DNA from: an uncultured Micrococcaceae bacterium
GTDB lineage: Bacteria > Actinomycetota > Actinomycetes > Actinomycetales > Micrococcaceae
Reading direction: 5' to 3'
Assembly: GCA_947502645.1 (NCBI GenBank)
Contig: CANNAD010000001.1
Location: forward strand, 1,116,001 to 1,180,000
DNA: 64,000 nucleotides
In this document: positions 53,026-63,493 of the stretch, in pieces
Position numbering within the stretch: the first letter of the stretch is position 1
How the letters are laid out: each line of letters starts with the position of its first letter
Program-made: the position numbers and the translations under genes
The notes under the pieces: generated by a model
What the model was told of the DNA's origin: nothing
The model's database searches: none
Seen by the model: only the letters and a program-made list of their open reading frames with translations

Positions 53026-53713
53026 CAAGCACCCGCACCGGCATGAAATAGACCCGCCGCCAGAACACCCCGAGAACTGGCACGGGCACAAAATCATCAC
53101 CGAAACGGATCTGCTCAGCGCATTTCCCGACGACGACGCCCCCACCGAGAAACACAAGACCAAGTGGCGGCGCATCCGCCACGGCATTGTCCTGGTGGTC
53201 CTGCTGCTGGCACTCGTTGCTGCTGTCTTCGTTGCCATGGGCATTGCCCGGGGCGACATCAAGATCGCCGCTCTTGAACCAGACCCAAAACCCACCCCCA
53301 CATGTCCCGCAGGGCCCTTCTCCTACACGGAAACGAAAGACGTCACTGTCAACGTTTACAACAGCACGGGCAAGAGCGGCCTCGCGTCGTCCACCTCGGA
53401 GGCGCTGAAGAAACGCGGCTTCACCATCGGTGCCGTGGACAACAAGAGGGCCTACGTCAAAGGTTCTACCGCCATCGTCGTCGCCGGTCCTGAAGGGCTG
53501 GACGAGGCCTTCACTGTCCAGCGAAACATCCCTGGCACCACGTTCAAGCTGGATGAGCGCCCGGACGACAGCGTCTCGGTGATCCTCGGCGTGACCTACA
53601 CCGAGCTCGTGGATGCAAAAGCCATTTCCAAGGAGCCCGGTGCACTGAGCTGCCCGCACCTGGAACCGGAACCGGACCCGACGACGTCGACCAAGGCACC
53701 CGCGAAACCGTAG
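53018..53713 (+). CDS. LytR_C domain membrane protein
   Basis: A 231-residue protein with a cytosolic His/Pro-rich head (NDKHPHRHEIDPPPEHP), one membrane helix (HGIVLVVLLLALVAAVFVAMGIA, about 54-77) and an extracellular LytR C-terminal domain (VTVNVYNSTGKSGLASSTSEALKKRGFTIGAV to DDSVSVILGVTYTEL), then a Pro/Thr tail. LytR_C domains occur with cell-wall polymer ligases, though this protein lacks the LytR-CpsA-Psr catalytic domain. It overlaps the preceding gene, so translation is coupled. Confidence 0.82.
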   Translation: MNDKHPHRHEIDPPPEHPENWHGHKIITETDLLSAFPDDDAPTEKHKTKWRRIRHGIVLVVLLLALVAAVFVAMGIARGDIKIAALEPDPKPTPTCPAGPFSYTETKDVTVNVYNSTGKSGLASSTSEALKKRGFTIGAVDNKRAYVKGSTAIVVAGPEGLDEAFTVQRNIPGTTFKLDERPDDSVSVILGVTYTELVDAKAISKEPGALSCPHLEPEPDPTTSTKAPAKP

Positions 53714-53753
53714 CTCGCTCCTGACTTTGGGTATCGCGCCCCTCGCCGCGCAC

Positions 53754-53819
53754 AAATGGGCCCCTTCGGGACAATAGGGCCTCGCGGTTGGCAAGGCATT
53801 GTCCCGAAGGAGCCCATTT
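53754..53819. repeat. 66-nt composite hairpin
   Basis: A 22-nt arm at 53754-53775 (AAATGGGCCCCTTCGGGACA...) pairs with 53798-53819 with one mismatch. The 22-nt interior holds GCCTcGC-ggttg-GCaAGGC. The plan (20-22 bp outer stem, 22-nt interior, smaller inner stem) is that of the two hairpins around the DUF559 gene, but the bases differ. It lies between the LytR_C gene and convergent aceB and may terminate both. Confidence 0.7.
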
Positions 53820-53902
53820 TCGGATTGCACCGCAGCTAGCCCGACCTCCCGACCGTCGGGAAGCCTGTGGCGATGGCTTGGACGGGCTGAGCTGCGGACG
53901 AA

Positions 53903-55525
53903 CTAGCCGACGAGCGCTGATTCGCGGCTTTCGCACAGGAACCGTGCGTAGGCCGGGACGGTGAGGAACGTTGGGAACGCCTCGCCGAGGGCAACCTCTT
54001 CGAAGATTTCCCGGGCGTCGTCGAACCTGTCGCCGTCGAACCGTTCCATCGCGCCGAATTCCTCGTCAAGGAGTTCGTTGACCCAGTGCTCGGTCACCAC
54101 TTCGCCCTCGTCCGTGACGGCGTTGAGGTGGATCCACTGCCAGATCTGCGAGCGGGAAATCTCGGCGGTAGCTGCGTCCTCCATCAGGTTGTTGATGGCG
54201 GCGGCGCCGTTTCCGCGCAGCCAGGACTCGATGTAGCGGATCCCGACCTCGATGTTGCTGCGGATGCCGCCCTCGGTGATGACACCCGGAGTGGCCGCAA
54301 TGTTCAGCAGCGCCTTGTCATCGGGAACCACGTCCTCACGGGTTCGGTCCAGCTGGTTGGGCTTGTCCCCAAGGACCGAATCGAAGACCTCCATGGCCAC
54401 CGGGACCAGGTCCGGGTGCGCCACCCAGGAACCGTCGAACCCGTCGTTGGCTTCGCGCGTCTTGTCTGCGCGCACCTTTTCCATAGCGACGGCGTTCGCG
54501 GCCTCGTCGCGGCGGTTCGGGATGAACGCTGCCATGCCGCCGATGGCGTGGGCGCCGCGCCGATGGCAGGTACGCACCAGCTGCTCGGTGTAGGCCCGCA
54601 TGAACGGTGCGGTCATGGTGACCATACTCCGGTCCGGCAGGACGAAGCGGGGTCCACGGGTGCGGAAGTTCTTGATCACGGAGAAGATGTAATCCCAGCG
54701 TCCCGCGTTCAGCCCGGCAGCGTGTTCGCGCAGTTCATAGAGGATTTCCTCCATTTCGAAGGCTGCGGTGATGGTCTCGATCAGCACGGTGGCGCGGATG
54801 GTTCCACGGGGTATGCCCATCAGCGACTGTGCCTGGACGAAGATGTCGTTCCACAGCCGGGCTTCGAGGTGGTTTTCGATCTTCGGCAGGTAGAAGTAAG
54901 GCCCGTGGCCCTTGTTGATCAGCCGGTGCGCGTTGTGGAAGAAGTAGAGGCCGAAGTCCACGAGTCCGCCCGCAACCGGCGTGTTGTTGACCAGCAGGTG
55001 CTTCTCCGGCAGGTGCCAGCCGCGGGGGCGTACCACGATGGTGGGATTGTCTTCGCCGAGGGTGTACTCCTTGCCTTCGGGCGAGGTGAAGTCGATCCTG
55101 CGCTCCAGGGCGTCCCGCAGGTTCAGCTGTCCGTTGATGACGTTGGACCACGACGGCGTCGAGGAATCTTCCATATCCGCCAGCCACACCTTCGCACCGG
55201 AGTTCATGGCGTTGATGGTCATTTTCCGGTCCACGGGACCGGTGATTTCAACCCGCCGGTCTTCCAACCCGGGTGCGGTCGGGGCCACCTGCCACGATTC
55301 GTCGTCGCGGATGTGGGCCGTCTCCTTCAGGAAACGCGGGTCCTGGCCGTTGGCGATGTGCGTTCGCCGGTTTTGGCGCTGCTGCAACAGTTCCTGCCGG
55401 CGTGTGTACGTGGCCTTGTGGAGCTGGACCAAGAACTCGAGCGCCTGCGGGGTCAGGACTTCGTCCTGCCGCCGGATTGAGGGTGCGGTCAGTGTCACGC
55501 CGTTCAGGGTAATCAGGTCATTCAT
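53903..55525 (-). CDS. aceB: malate synthase A
   Basis: Condenses glyoxylate and acetyl-CoA to malate in the glyoxylate shunt. The 540-residue protein has [55 protein letters not shown] with the catalytic acidic residues, [21 protein letters not shown], and [14 protein letters not shown]. This is the smaller, plant-like A type rather than the 720-residue G type. ATG 55525 has GGAGAAC upstream; the frame is open to 55612. It follows aceA by 55 bp in the same direction. Confidence 0.96.
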   Translation of the reverse strand: MNDLITLNGVTLTAPSIRRQDEVLTPQALEFLVQLHKATYTRRQELLQQRQNRRTHIANGQDPRFLKETAHIRDDESWQVAPTAPGLEDRRVEITGPVDRKMTINAMNSGAKVWLADMEDSSTPSWSNVINGQLNLRDALERRIDFTSPEGKEYTLGEDNPTIVVRPRGWHLPEKHLLVNNTPVAGGLVDFGLYFFHNAHRLINKGHGPYFYLPKIENHLEARLWNDIFVQAQSLMGIPRGTIRATVLIETITAAFEMEEILYELREHAAGLNAGRWDYIFSVIKNFRTRGPRFVLPDRSMVTMTAPFMRAYTEQLVRTCHRRGAHAIGGMAAFIPNRRDEAANAVAMEKVRADKTREANDGFDGSWVAHPDLVPVAMEVFDSVLGDKPNQLDRTREDVVPDDKALLNIAATPGVITEGGIRSNIEVGIRYIESWLRGNGAAAINNLMEDAATAEISRSQIWQWIHLNAVTDEGEVVTEHWVNELLDEEFGAMERFDGDRFDDAREIFEEVALGEAFPTFLTVPAYARFLCESRESALVG

Positions 55526-55580
55526 GGTGTTCTCCAAATCGTGGGGTTCGCTCAGATCAATGGCGCGGTTACCCGAGCCT

Positions 55581-56885
55581 TTAATGGAACTGTCCTTCTT
55601 CGGTGGAACCAACGAGGGCGAGGGTGCTGCCGCCCGGGTTCAGTGCTGTGGCAACCTGATCGAAGTAGCCGGTACCAACTTCACGCTGGTGCTTGGTGGC
55701 GGTGTAGCCGCGGTTTTCGGATGCGAACTCGCGTTCCTGCAGATCCACGTACGCGCTCATGCCGGTGCGTGCGTAGCCGTGGGCGAGGTCGAACATCGAG
55801 TAGTTCAGTGCATGGAAGCCGGCGAGGGTGATGAACTGGAACGTGAATCCCATCGCACCGAGTTCGCGCTGGAACTTCGCGATCGTGTCGTCATCCAGGT
55901 GCTTCTTCCAGTTGAACGACGGCGAGCAGTTGTAGGCGAGCATCTGGTCTGGGTGCTCGGCCTTCACGGCTTCGGCGAATTTCTTCGCCAGCTCCAGGTC
56001 CGGTGTGCCGGTTTCCATCCAGATGAGGTCAGAGTACGGGGCGTAAGCCTTGGCCCGTGCGATGCAGGGCTCGATGCCGTTGCGCACCTTGTAGAAACCT
56101 TCGGCTGTCCGCTCGCCGGTGATGAATTCCTGGTCCCGCTCGTCGACGTCGGACGTGATGAGCGTGGCCGCTTCGGCGTCGGTGCGGGCGATGATGACCG
56201 ACGGCGCGTTGGAGACGTCGGCCGCGAGGCGGGCGGCGTTGAGGGTGCGGATGTGCTGCTGGGTGGGGATGAGGACCTTGCCGCCCAGGTGGCCGCACTT
56301 CTTCTCGGAGGCGAGCTGGTCTTCCCAGTGGACACCCGCAGCGCCGGCGGCGATCATCGACTTCATGAGCTCGAAGGCGTTCAAGGGTCCACCGAAGCCG
56401 GCTTCCGCGTCAGCGACGATCGGAACGAGGTAGTCATCAACGGTCTGCGTACCCTCAGCGAATTCGATCTGATCGGCACGCATCAAAGCATTGTTGATGC
56501 GGCGGACCACCAGCGGTACTGAGTTCGCCGGGTACAGGGACTGGTCCGGGTAGGTCTGCCCGGCAGCATTCGCATCCGCGGCGACCTGCCAGCCCGAGAG
56601 GTAGATCGCCTTCAGGCCAGCCTTGACCTGCTGCACTGCCTGGTTTCCGGTCAAAGCGCCGAGTGCATGAATGTAGCTTCCATCCTCGCGGCCCTTCGTG
56701 ATCGACTCCCACAACTTCTCCGCACCACGGCTGGCGAGGGTGAACTCCTCCTGGACGCGCCCCCGGAGGCGTACGACGTCGGCGGCGGAGTAATCACGTG
56801 TGACACCATCCCAGCGGGTGTTGGCCTGCCACTCGAGTTCGAGCTGCTCTGCGGCGGACTGATTCTGGTTCTCGTGCTGGCCCAT
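55581..56885 (-). CDS. aceA: isocitrate lyase
   Basis: Cleaves isocitrate to glyoxylate and succinate, bypassing the decarboxylating part of the TCA cycle during growth on acetate or fatty acids. The 434-residue protein has the catalytic-loop Cys in [15 protein letters not shown] near residue 193, [26 protein letters not shown] and [12 protein letters not shown] 56885 has AGGAGAGAA upstream. The 5' region contains a perfect tandem 11-bp repeat. The RamB-type regulator is divergent. Confidence 0.97.
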   Translation of the reverse strand: MGQHENQNQSAAEQLELEWQANTRWDGVTRDYSAADVVRLRGRVQEEFTLASRGAEKLWESITKGREDGSYIHALGALTGNQAVQQVKAGLKAIYLSGWQVAADANAAGQTYPDQSLYPANSVPLVVRRINNALMRADQIEFAEGTQTVDDYLVPIVADAEAGFGGPLNAFELMKSMIAAGAAGVHWEDQLASEKKCGHLGGKVLIPTQQHIRTLNAARLAADVSNAPSVIIARTDAEAATLITSDVDERDQEFITGERTAEGFYKVRNGIEPCIARAKAYAPYSDLIWMETGTPDLELAKKFAEAVKAEHPDQMLAYNCSPSFNWKKHLDDDTIAKFQRELGAMGFTFQFITLAGFHALNYSMFDLAHGYARTGMSAYVDLQEREFASENRGYTATKHQREVGTGYFDQVATALNPGGSTLALVGSTEEGQFH

Positions 56886-57031
56886 GATGTTCTCTCCTTC
56901 TCGTCGACCTGATCTGCAGGACATCTGCAGGACCGACGTTCGCTTCTGTAAAAACAACTTTTGCGCACTTCCACGGGCTTGCCCCCACATATTTCTGGAA
57001 AGAAACGCAGTTCTTCGCGTATCCTCAAGAA
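56886..57031. promoter_or_regulatory. aceA-ramB divergent control region with tandem 11-bp repeat
   Basis: The 146 bp must hold both promoters. ATCTGCAGGAC occurs twice without spacer at 56912-56933, in the aceA leader. Further right is a T/A-rich stretch with ACTTTTGCGCAC (about 56957-56968), loosely like the RamB site AAACTTTGCAAA known from Corynebacterium, and TTTCTGGAAAGAAA around 56991-57004. The operator assignments are tentative. Confidence 0.45.
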
Positions 57032-58525
57032 ATGACAGAGTCAGCCTGGAATCCACCCGCAGGGCCTTCGTCGTCGGCTTCTCCCCTTGCTGCAGAAGCA
57101 GAAATTGACGTTATTAGCCTCGGAAGGCGCGTCCGCCACCTCCGCAAAGCCCGAAATATGACGCTCGATGACCTCGGAGCGGTGGTTGGGACGGCGCCGT
57201 CGCAGCTTTCCCTCATCGAAAACGGCAAACGTGAACCGAAACTGGGAATGTTGCAGAAACTTTCCAGCGCACTGGGCGTGAGCATCGACCAACTGCTCGG
57301 ATCCGAACCACCGAGCCGGCGGGCGGCACTGGAAATTGAACTCGAACGGGCCCAGCGCGGACCACTGTACGAGTCTCTCGGTCTCCCCAAAGTGCGCACC
57401 TCATCGCGGCTCCCCATGGAAGTCCTCGAATCCCTCGTGGGACTGCAGGGCGAGCTGGAACGGCGCCTCAACGAACAGGCCGCGACACCGGAAGAGGCCC
57501 GGCGCGCGAACGCAGCGTTGCGCTCGCAGATGAAGGAACGCAACAACTACTTTGCCGAATATGAGGCGGAGGCGCAGAAGGTCCTGAATGCCGTGGGGCA
57601 CAAGAGCGGGCCGATGTCCGAGAACGTGGTGGCGTCGATCGCCACGCATCTGGGATTTTCGCTGCACCATGTGGGGGACCTGCCGCACTCCACCCGTTCA
57701 GTGACGGATCTGAAAAATCACCGGATCTTCCTCACACATTCGCAGCGGACCGACCACAATCCGCGCACCGTGCTGCTGCAGGCCCTGGGCCACTACGTGC
57801 TCGGGCATTCGACCCCGGAAAATTACGCGGAGTTCCTGCGGCAGAGGGTGGCGACGAACTATTTTGCGGCCGCGCTGTTGCTGCCGGAGAAGGCGACCAT
57901 CGAGTTTCTGCAGCGCGCCAAGGCGGCGAAGGAGATCGCGGTGGAAGACGTCCGGGACGCCTTCTCCGTGTCCTATGAGACGGCGGCGCACCGGTTCACG
58001 AACCTCGCCACCCAGCACTTGGGGATCCCCACGCACTTCCAGAAGACACACAAGAGCGGCATCATCTACAAGGCCTATGAGAACGACGGCGTCACCTACC
58101 CGCAGGATCACACTGGCGCCATCGAGGGTCAGCCCTCGTGCCGGCAGTGGACGTCACGTGCCGTGTTCGATGTGCCCGACCGCTTCAGCGCGTACAGCCA
58201 GTACACGGACACCCCGAGCGGCACGTTCTGGTGCACTGCCCGGACGGAGCGAAGCGCCAGCGGCGAGTTCTCGCTCAGCGTGGGCGTGCCCTACGCGCAC
58301 GTGAAGTGGTTCAGGGGGAGGGAGACGACGGCGAGGGCCAAGTCGTTCTGCCCGGACCCGGCCTGCTGCAAGCGGCCGCCGGCATCCCTCGCCGAGGACT
58401 GGGCAGGTTTCGCCTGGCCGAGCGCACGGGCACACTCGCACCTGCTGGCTGCCATGCCGCCAGGCGCGTTCCCCGGCGTCGATGAGACCGAGGTGTACTC
58501 ATTCCTGGCGGCACACTCGGGTTAG
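57032..58525 (+). CDS. ramB: RamB-like XRE/ScfR transcriptional regulator of acetate metabolism
   Basis: Regulator of 497 residues. An XRE helix-turn-helix (about 28-85: [45 protein letters not shown]) is followed by a coiled segment, an IrrE/DUF955-type domain with a degenerate peptidase motif (ALGHYVLGH in place of HExxH) and a C-terminal short-chain fatty-acid regulator domain with Cys residues ([23 protein letters not shown]). In Corynebacterium and Mycobacterium, RamB controls aceA/aceB in response to carbon source; the divergent placement next to aceA supports the same role here. It may also control its own expression. Confidence 0.85.
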   Translation: MTESAWNPPAGPSSSASPLAAEAEIDVISLGRRVRHLRKARNMTLDDLGAVVGTAPSQLSLIENGKREPKLGMLQKLSSALGVSIDQLLGSEPPSRRAALEIELERAQRGPLYESLGLPKVRTSSRLPMEVLESLVGLQGELERRLNEQAATPEEARRANAALRSQMKERNNYFAEYEAEAQKVLNAVGHKSGPMSENVVASIATHLGFSLHHVGDLPHSTRSVTDLKNHRIFLTHSQRTDHNPRTVLLQALGHYVLGHSTPENYAEFLRQRVATNYFAAALLLPEKATIEFLQRAKAAKEIAVEDVRDAFSVSYETAAHRFTNLATQHLGIPTHFQKTHKSGIIYKAYENDGVTYPQDHTGAIEGQPSCRQWTSRAVFDVPDRFSAYSQYTDTPSGTFWCTARTERSASGEFSLSVGVPYAHVKWFRGRETTARAKSFCPDPACCKRPPASLAEDWAGFAWPSARAHSHLLAAMPPGAFPGVDETEVYSFLAAHSG

Positions 58526-58544
58526 CGCCGCGCAGCATTGCCTG

Positions 58545-59273
58545 TCAGTTGCATCCGTCCGGGCCGCAGACCGCACCGTCGGCGGAAGCGCCGTCGTTCG
58601 CTGAATTGACCATGGTCAGTGGTGAGACTTCCTGCCAGGCCGTGGTCAATGCCTCGGTGAAGATTTCCCGCGGCTGTGCGCCCGAAATCCCGTACTTCAT
58701 GTTCAGCACGAAGAACGGAACACCCGTGACGCCGATAGCGCGGGCCTGAGCGAAATCAGCCTCCACCTCCTGCCGGTACTCTTCACTGTCCAGGACACGG
58801 GCGACGTCGTCAGCTGGCAGGCCAGCCTGCTCGGCCAAATCTCGAAGCACCTGCTTGCTGCCCATGTCCAGCCCCTTCTCGAAGTGTGCCGAGAGCAGCA
58901 GCTCCTTCAGGTCACCTGCCTTGTCATGCTCACCGGCAAGGTGCAGGAGGCGATGCGCGGTCAAGGAATTAGCCACCGTGAGCGCATCGAAGTCGTAGGT
59001 GAGGCCCTCACCCGCGGCCTGCTCGGAGACATGGCTGAGCATCTGCTGGACCTGGGCTGGGTCCATGCCCTTCATTTTGGCCAGGTACTCGGCCTCCGTG
59101 CCGTCGTAGTGTTCCGGCAGCGAGGGGTCTAGTTGGTAGCTGTGCCAGGTGATGTCTACCTGGTCTCGGAACGGAAGCTGCTTCAGCGCGGATTCGAAAC
59201 GGCGCTTGCCTATGAAGCACCATGGGCAGGCGATGTCGGACCAGATATCAACGGAGAGCCGGGGAGAAGTCAT
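58545..59273 (-). CDS. DsbA-family oxidoreductase (FrnE type)
   Basis: A 242-residue thioredoxin-fold protein with IWSDIACPWCFIGKRRFE (CxxC active site), the inserted helical domain, and the cis-Pro region GVTGVPFFVLNMKYGISGAQ. The C-terminus adds a second Cys pair (CGPDGCN), typical of the FrnE group. There is no signal peptide, so it acts in the cytosol, probably in thiol-disulfide exchange or redox defence. ATG 59273 is preferred; the longer frame to 59504 adds unrelated sequence. It converges with ramB. Confidence 0.9.
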   Translation of the reverse strand: MTSPRLSVDIWSDIACPWCFIGKRRFESALKQLPFRDQVDITWHSYQLDPSLPEHYDGTEAEYLAKMKGMDPAQVQQMLSHVSEQAAGEGLTYDFDALTVANSLTAHRLLHLAGEHDKAGDLKELLLSAHFEKGLDMGSKQVLRDLAEQAGLPADDVARVLDSEEYRQEVEADFAQARAIGVTGVPFFVLNMKYGISGAQPREIFTEALTTAWQEVSPLTMVNSANDGASADGAVCGPDGCN

Positions 59274-59517
59274 ACAAGCGTCAACCCTTGGCGCGAGAGC
59301 GCTATTCCTCAGAGGCCCAGACCAGAGCCCTCCACGCCGATTTATGTAAACGAGCGCTATTCGGGATGCGCTGAGCGCCGCCGCCCTTTTCAGCCCGACT
59401 GAACCGAGTACATCTGGATCGATATGACTGAATGCTTCAACGAAGGCGGTAGCCCATGCTTGAGCATCGACTCGACGTGGCAGACGATTAGGACTAGGAG
59501 GCAAGGGGCAAAGAAAA

Positions 59518-59550
59518 TCGGCGGGTACCCGGTTTCCCGGGACCCGCCGA
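59518..59550 (-). terminator. terminator of the SLH-subtilase gene
   Basis: TCGGCGGGTACCCGG pairs with CCGGGACCCGCCGA around a TTTC loop, with one bulged base. On the minus strand it is followed by ATTTTCTTT. It lies 19 bp past the stop of the large subtilase gene. Confidence 0.85.
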
Positions 59551-59569
59551 CTCTCGATCCAACTACAAA

Positions 59570-62500
59570 TTACTTCACAATGCAGTCAGGCCCTGTGACA
59601 TCTACAACCAGTCGGTTGATGAACGCTGCCATAGCATCACGCTTGACAGGCTCAACCGGACGGTAGGTGCCATCCGGGTAACCGGTCGACACACCCGTCT
59701 CGTCCATCCACGAAATTTCGCGGTGGAACAGGTTGTTCAGCTCGATATCGGTGAACGGCTTTGTCTGCGGTGCCTTGTAGGCCTCCGCTGCATCAGATGC
59801 CTCATTGGTGCAAACATCTGCAACAAAGCGGTTCATGAACGCAGCCATCGCGTCACGATTCACCGGAGCCAACGGGCGGTAGGTGCCGTCCGGGTAACCG
59901 GTGGACAGACCCGTTGCCTCCATCCACGCCATCTCCTTGTAGAACTTCGTGTCCAAGGTGATGTCCGTGAACGGCGACTCGCTCGGTGCATCGAAGGCAG
60001 GCTCGCCAGCAAGGCGGTACAGGAACGCAGCCATCGCGTCACGGTTGACCGTCTCAAACGGCTTGTACGTACCATCCGGGTAACCCGTTGTCAGGCCGTT
60101 GTCCGCCATCCAGTTGATGTTCTCAGAGAACATCAGGCTGTCCGGAACGTCCGGGAAGCGGAGCTTCCCGTCCTCAGCAACAACAATCTCGTCCTTGACG
60201 CCCTCAGCGTTGTGGTGGTGCAGGAAGAGGAGCTTGCCAGCGACGTCGTCCGCACTGCGGTGTACCAGCAGCGTGGAATCGTTCAGGTCAGCGAACAGGT
60301 TGCTTTCCGATGATCCTTCAGCGCCTTCGAACCACATGGCCGGCTGGGTCAGGTTGAAACCGATCCAGTCAGTGGCATCAACAGGAACGTTGTTACCTTC
60401 ACCGTCAACCATGAGCGGGTGCTCGGTGACGACGCGGTACTTGATGTCCTGAGACTTCGTCAGATCCAGGCCAAGCGCACTTGCGTAGATCGGCATGGTC
60501 ACAACGTTGGTGTCGAACGTGTTCGTATCCACGTCGCCAGCAAAGTTGTTGACGGAGTTGAGTGAACCTTCCACAACCTCAGTGGATCCGTCTGCATTGT
60601 GCTTGACCACCTGGAAGACTGACAGATCCAGATTCGCAATGCGTGTTGTCGTGGCACTGAAATCAGCCTTGTCATCGCCTGTGGTTTCGATCTCAGTGGT
60701 GATGTAGCTGTTCTCGCCCAGCGAGTTCCAGTTGTCCCACGTGCTGATACCGATATTCAGGAGGCCGTTGTTGACGTCCCCACCAGCCGCCGCAATGGCA
60801 GGAACAGTGGAGGCTGCGCCAACCGCACGAAGATCCAGCTGGTGCAGCGAATCGAGCGACAGGTTCTCGGCGCGCTTGCTTTCAGCACCAAGTACCAGCG
60901 GTGACACCTTGGACAGGTATGCCTCGGAGCCTTCGCCCTGGTTCAGGTCGCGGCCCTTGAAGGTGACCGGAACGGTGTCCGCGGTCGGTTCAAAGGTGAC
61001 CTTGGCACCAGCGGACATTTCCGACGTCGGCTGCGGAGCCGAGTAGACGGGAACGCGCAGCGCCGGAACGCCTTCGCTCGTGAACTGAACGCGGCCCGAA
61101 ACGTCGGCCAGGTACTGACGGGGGACACCAAGCTGTGTAACTTCAGCGGCGGGGTCCAGAGTCTTGGCCAGTGCGGCAGGGTCGGCGATCGTCAGGGTGA
61201 CGACAGCGGTTGCCTTGGCATTGGCTGGGACGACGATGGATGCAGATCCATCCTTCGCTGAACCAACCGTTACCTCAACACCGGGCATAGTGGTTGCTTC
61301 CAGGTACTCAGCTGTGTAGGTGCGAACAGTCTTGGACTTGTTCTCGATCGTGATGTTCTTGGTGATCGAAACAGCCTTGCCGCCCAGTTCCACGATGCCG
61401 AAGTTGACCGAGGTCAGTTCGATATTGTCCGCGGCGTACGCCAGAACATCAGTGTCCAGAGCCTGCAGGGCGTCAACACGGCCGGAGCCAACACGGTTCG
61501 GTCCATGAACAATGCCCTCGCCCGCCATGATGTCGTGCGTTGCCGTGTTCATGACAATGCTCTTGACTTCGTACGGGTTGAACGACGTCGAACCGTAAAC
61601 GAGAGCAGCGATACCGGCAACCATCGGCGTAGCCATGGACGTTCCGGTCTTCACCGAAGCGCCGTTACCGGTGCCGACCTGAGCGGAACCAATGAGAGTT
61701 CCCGGGGCCGCGACGTCTGGCTTGACGACTCCATTGGAACCGTGAACACCCCGTGAAGAGCTGGCGTTCAGCGTATCCAATGCACCGGATTCCGAGGTGC
61801 CGGTTGCGATGTAATCGGCATCCAGCTTGACCTCGAGCGTGCCAGCCTCAGCGGCGGGACGAAGCTTGTCCGAGAATGCGTTGGTGAACTGTACGCCCGG
61901 GATGGTTGCGTTTCCGGCGATACCGGAATCGAAGACCGAGCGCGGCGAGTCGAGGACTACACCTTCAGCGCCAGCGGCCTCAGCGTTATTGAAACGAGTG
62001 CCGGAACCACAGGGGAATGCACCGTTCTCTTCCCACTGCAGCCAAACCCACTTGCCTTCCAGCGAACCTTCTTCAAAAGCATCACAACCAAACTTGTTGG
62101 CTGCCGGTGCCATCACCACTGTGCCGGTGAGCTCATCTTCAGTGGCGGCAGCATAGTCAAAGTTAACGCTGTACTGGCCTGAAGCGGAACCTGCGACGTC
62201 GGACGGAGCGAGGATCTCGGCCCGGTCCAAAGTGACCTGGGAACCAACGGAGTTGGCAACGGTCAGTGCGGATGCCGCGCTGCCCGGTGTGCCGCCGACG
62301 TCGTAGATGTCGCCGTCATTGCCTGATGCAACCACGGAAAGGACACCCTGTGCGGTCAGAGCGTTAACGATGTCTACCTCGGGGTCATCGGGCAGGCCGA
62401 AGTTCGATCCGAGGGACATGTTGACAACCTGTGCGCGGTCGCTGAAATCGCCGTCTTTGTTGGGGTCCAGCACGTAATCGAGTGCCTGGCCAACAACGTT

Positions 62501-63493
62501 GGAGGAGCCTTCACAACCGAAGACACGGATGGACACCAGCTTGGCATCCGGTGCTGAGCCGGGGCCGATCTTCATGGCGTTGACTTCCTCGGCCGTCAGG
62601 GTCGAGTAATCGCCTTCGAAGGTGCTGCCGTCAGCATTGACGCCGTAGCCTGCAGCGGTTCCGGCCACGTGGCTACCATGGCTCTGGCAATCCAATGGGT
62701 TCGGGTCTGGCTTCGGGATGGGCTGGTAAGACTCAGCAGAGGGGTCAGCGTTGTAGTCGTCGCCCACGAGGTCCCAACCGCCCGCGTACTTCTCGGCGTC
62801 GAACAAGCTGGGATCCGGCGCTTCAGCTTCAGCGGCCTGAGCCTGCTCAAAGGCTTCAACCGTGCCGGGACCACCGAAGTCAGCATGCGTGTAATCCAGG
62901 CCGGTGTCCAGAACGGCGATGGTGACATCCTCACCGGTCTCGTCCCGTTCAACCCATGACGAGAGGGCATTGGTATCAATAACCGCGCCCTTGTTGTCAT
63001 ACGTCTTGGGGATGATGCCGCTGATTTTCACAACGTCACTACGCTTGGCAATTTCACGGACAGCGTCAGCGTCACCCGTGATGGCAACACCAGGGATGGT
63101 GTTGGTGGTGGTGTAAATGTGGGTAGCGGAGGCAGCCTTGGTAACTTCCTTGGCCTTGGCCTCGATGTCCGCCCGAATGGACTTGACCTCGGCTACCTTG
63201 TCTACAGGTTCCTGGCCGCCCAACCGGACTTCGAGGGGCTGGGTCTGCTCGAAGGCGCCCTTGCCCTCGAACTGGATGAACACTGAAACAGGACCCTGCT
63301 TGGTGCGCAGGTCCTTGCTGAGCTTGAGATCCGGACGCTTCTGGTTCTGATTCTGGATGCCTGTGGCCGTAGCTTCGCCCTGGGACGAATTATCTACAGC
63401 CAAAGCAGGTGTCCACATACTGCCGGCGAGCGCAAGGCCTGTCAGCGATGCCAACACAGCCTTTCCTGCTCCCCGGTGTTGTGACTTGCTCAT
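59570..63493 (-). CDS. subtilisin-family protease with three C-terminal SLH repeats
   Basis: Cell-surface serine protease of 1307 residues. The Sec signal ends near residue 32 (TGLALAGSMWTPALA). An I9-like propeptide follows, then the S8 catalytic domain with Asp196 (VLDTGLDYTHADF), His272 (SHGSHVAGT) and Ser619 (KTGTSMATPMVAGIAALV). A PA domain lies between His and Ser (VVMAPAANKFGCDAFEEGSL...). After Fn3-like domains the last 190 residues hold three SLH-type repeats, each with a GL/GVSTGYPDGTY(K/R)P core (TTGYPDGTYKP, then STGYPDGTYRP twice), which bind secondary cell-wall polymers. So it is tethered, unlike the subtilase at 41557. A hairpin with a T-run follows the gene. Confidence 0.93.
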   Translation of the reverse strand: MSKSQHRGAGKAVLASLTGLALAGSMWTPALAVDNSSQGEATATGIQNQNQKRPDLKLSKDLRTKQGPVSVFIQFEGKGAFEQTQPLEVRLGGQEPVDKVAEVKSIRADIEAKAKEVTKAASATHIYTTTNTIPGVAITGDADAVREIAKRSDVVKISGIIPKTYDNKGAVIDTNALSSWVERDETGEDVTIAVLDTGLDYTHADFGGPGTVEAFEQAQAAEAEAPDPSLFDAEKYAGGWDLVGDDYNADPSAESYQPIPKPDPNPLDCQSHGSHVAGTAAGYGVNADGSTFEGDYSTLTAEEVNAMKIGPGSAPDAKLVSIRVFGCEGSSNVVGQALDYVLDPNKDGDFSDRAQVVNMSLGSNFGLPDDPEVDIVNALTAQGVLSVVASGNDGDIYDVGGTPGSAASALTVANSVGSQVTLDRAEILAPSDVAGSASGQYSVNFDYAAATEDELTGTVVMAPAANKFGCDAFEEGSLEGKWVWLQWEENGAFPCGSGTRFNNAEAAGAEGVVLDSPRSVFDSGIAGNATIPGVQFTNAFSDKLRPAAEAGTLEVKLDADYIATGTSESGALDTLNASSSRGVHGSNGVVKPDVAAPGTLIGSAQVGTGNGASVKTGTSMATPMVAGIAALVYGSTSFNPYEVKSIVMNTATHDIMAGEGIVHGPNRVGSGRVDALQALDTDVLAYAADNIELTSVNFGIVELGGKAVSITKNITIENKSKTVRTYTAEYLEATTMPGVEVTVGSAKDGSASIVVPANAKATAVVTLTIADPAALAKTLDPAAEVTQLGVPRQYLADVSGRVQFTSEGVPALRVPVYSAPQPTSEMSAGAKVTFEPTADTVPVTFKGRDLNQGEGSEAYLSKVSPLVLGAESKRAENLSLDSLHQLDLRAVGAASTVPAIAAAGGDVNNGLLNIGISTWDNWNSLGENSYITTEIETTGDDKADFSATTTRIANLDLSVFQVVKHNADGSTEVVEGSLNSVNNFAGDVDTNTFDTNVVTMPIYASALGLDLTKSQDIKYRVVTEHPLMVDGEGNNVPVDATDWIGFNLTQPAMWFEGAEGSSESNLFADLNDSTLLVHRSADDVAGKLLFLHHHNAEGVKDEIVVAEDGKLRFPDVPDSLMFSENINWMADNGLTTGYPDGTYKPFETVNRDAMAAFLYRLAGEPAFDAPSESPFTDITLDTKFYKEMAWMEATGLSTGYPDGTYRPLAPVNRDAMAAFMNRFVADVCTNEASDAAEAYKAPQTKPFTDIELNNLFHREISWMDETGVSTGYPDGTYRPVEPVKRDAMAAFINRLVVDVTGPDCIVK

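Noticed and set aside
54086-56522. Two long plus-strand open frames (464 and 513 codons)
   Set aside because: Both are antisense to aceB and aceA, whose motifs are unmistakable.
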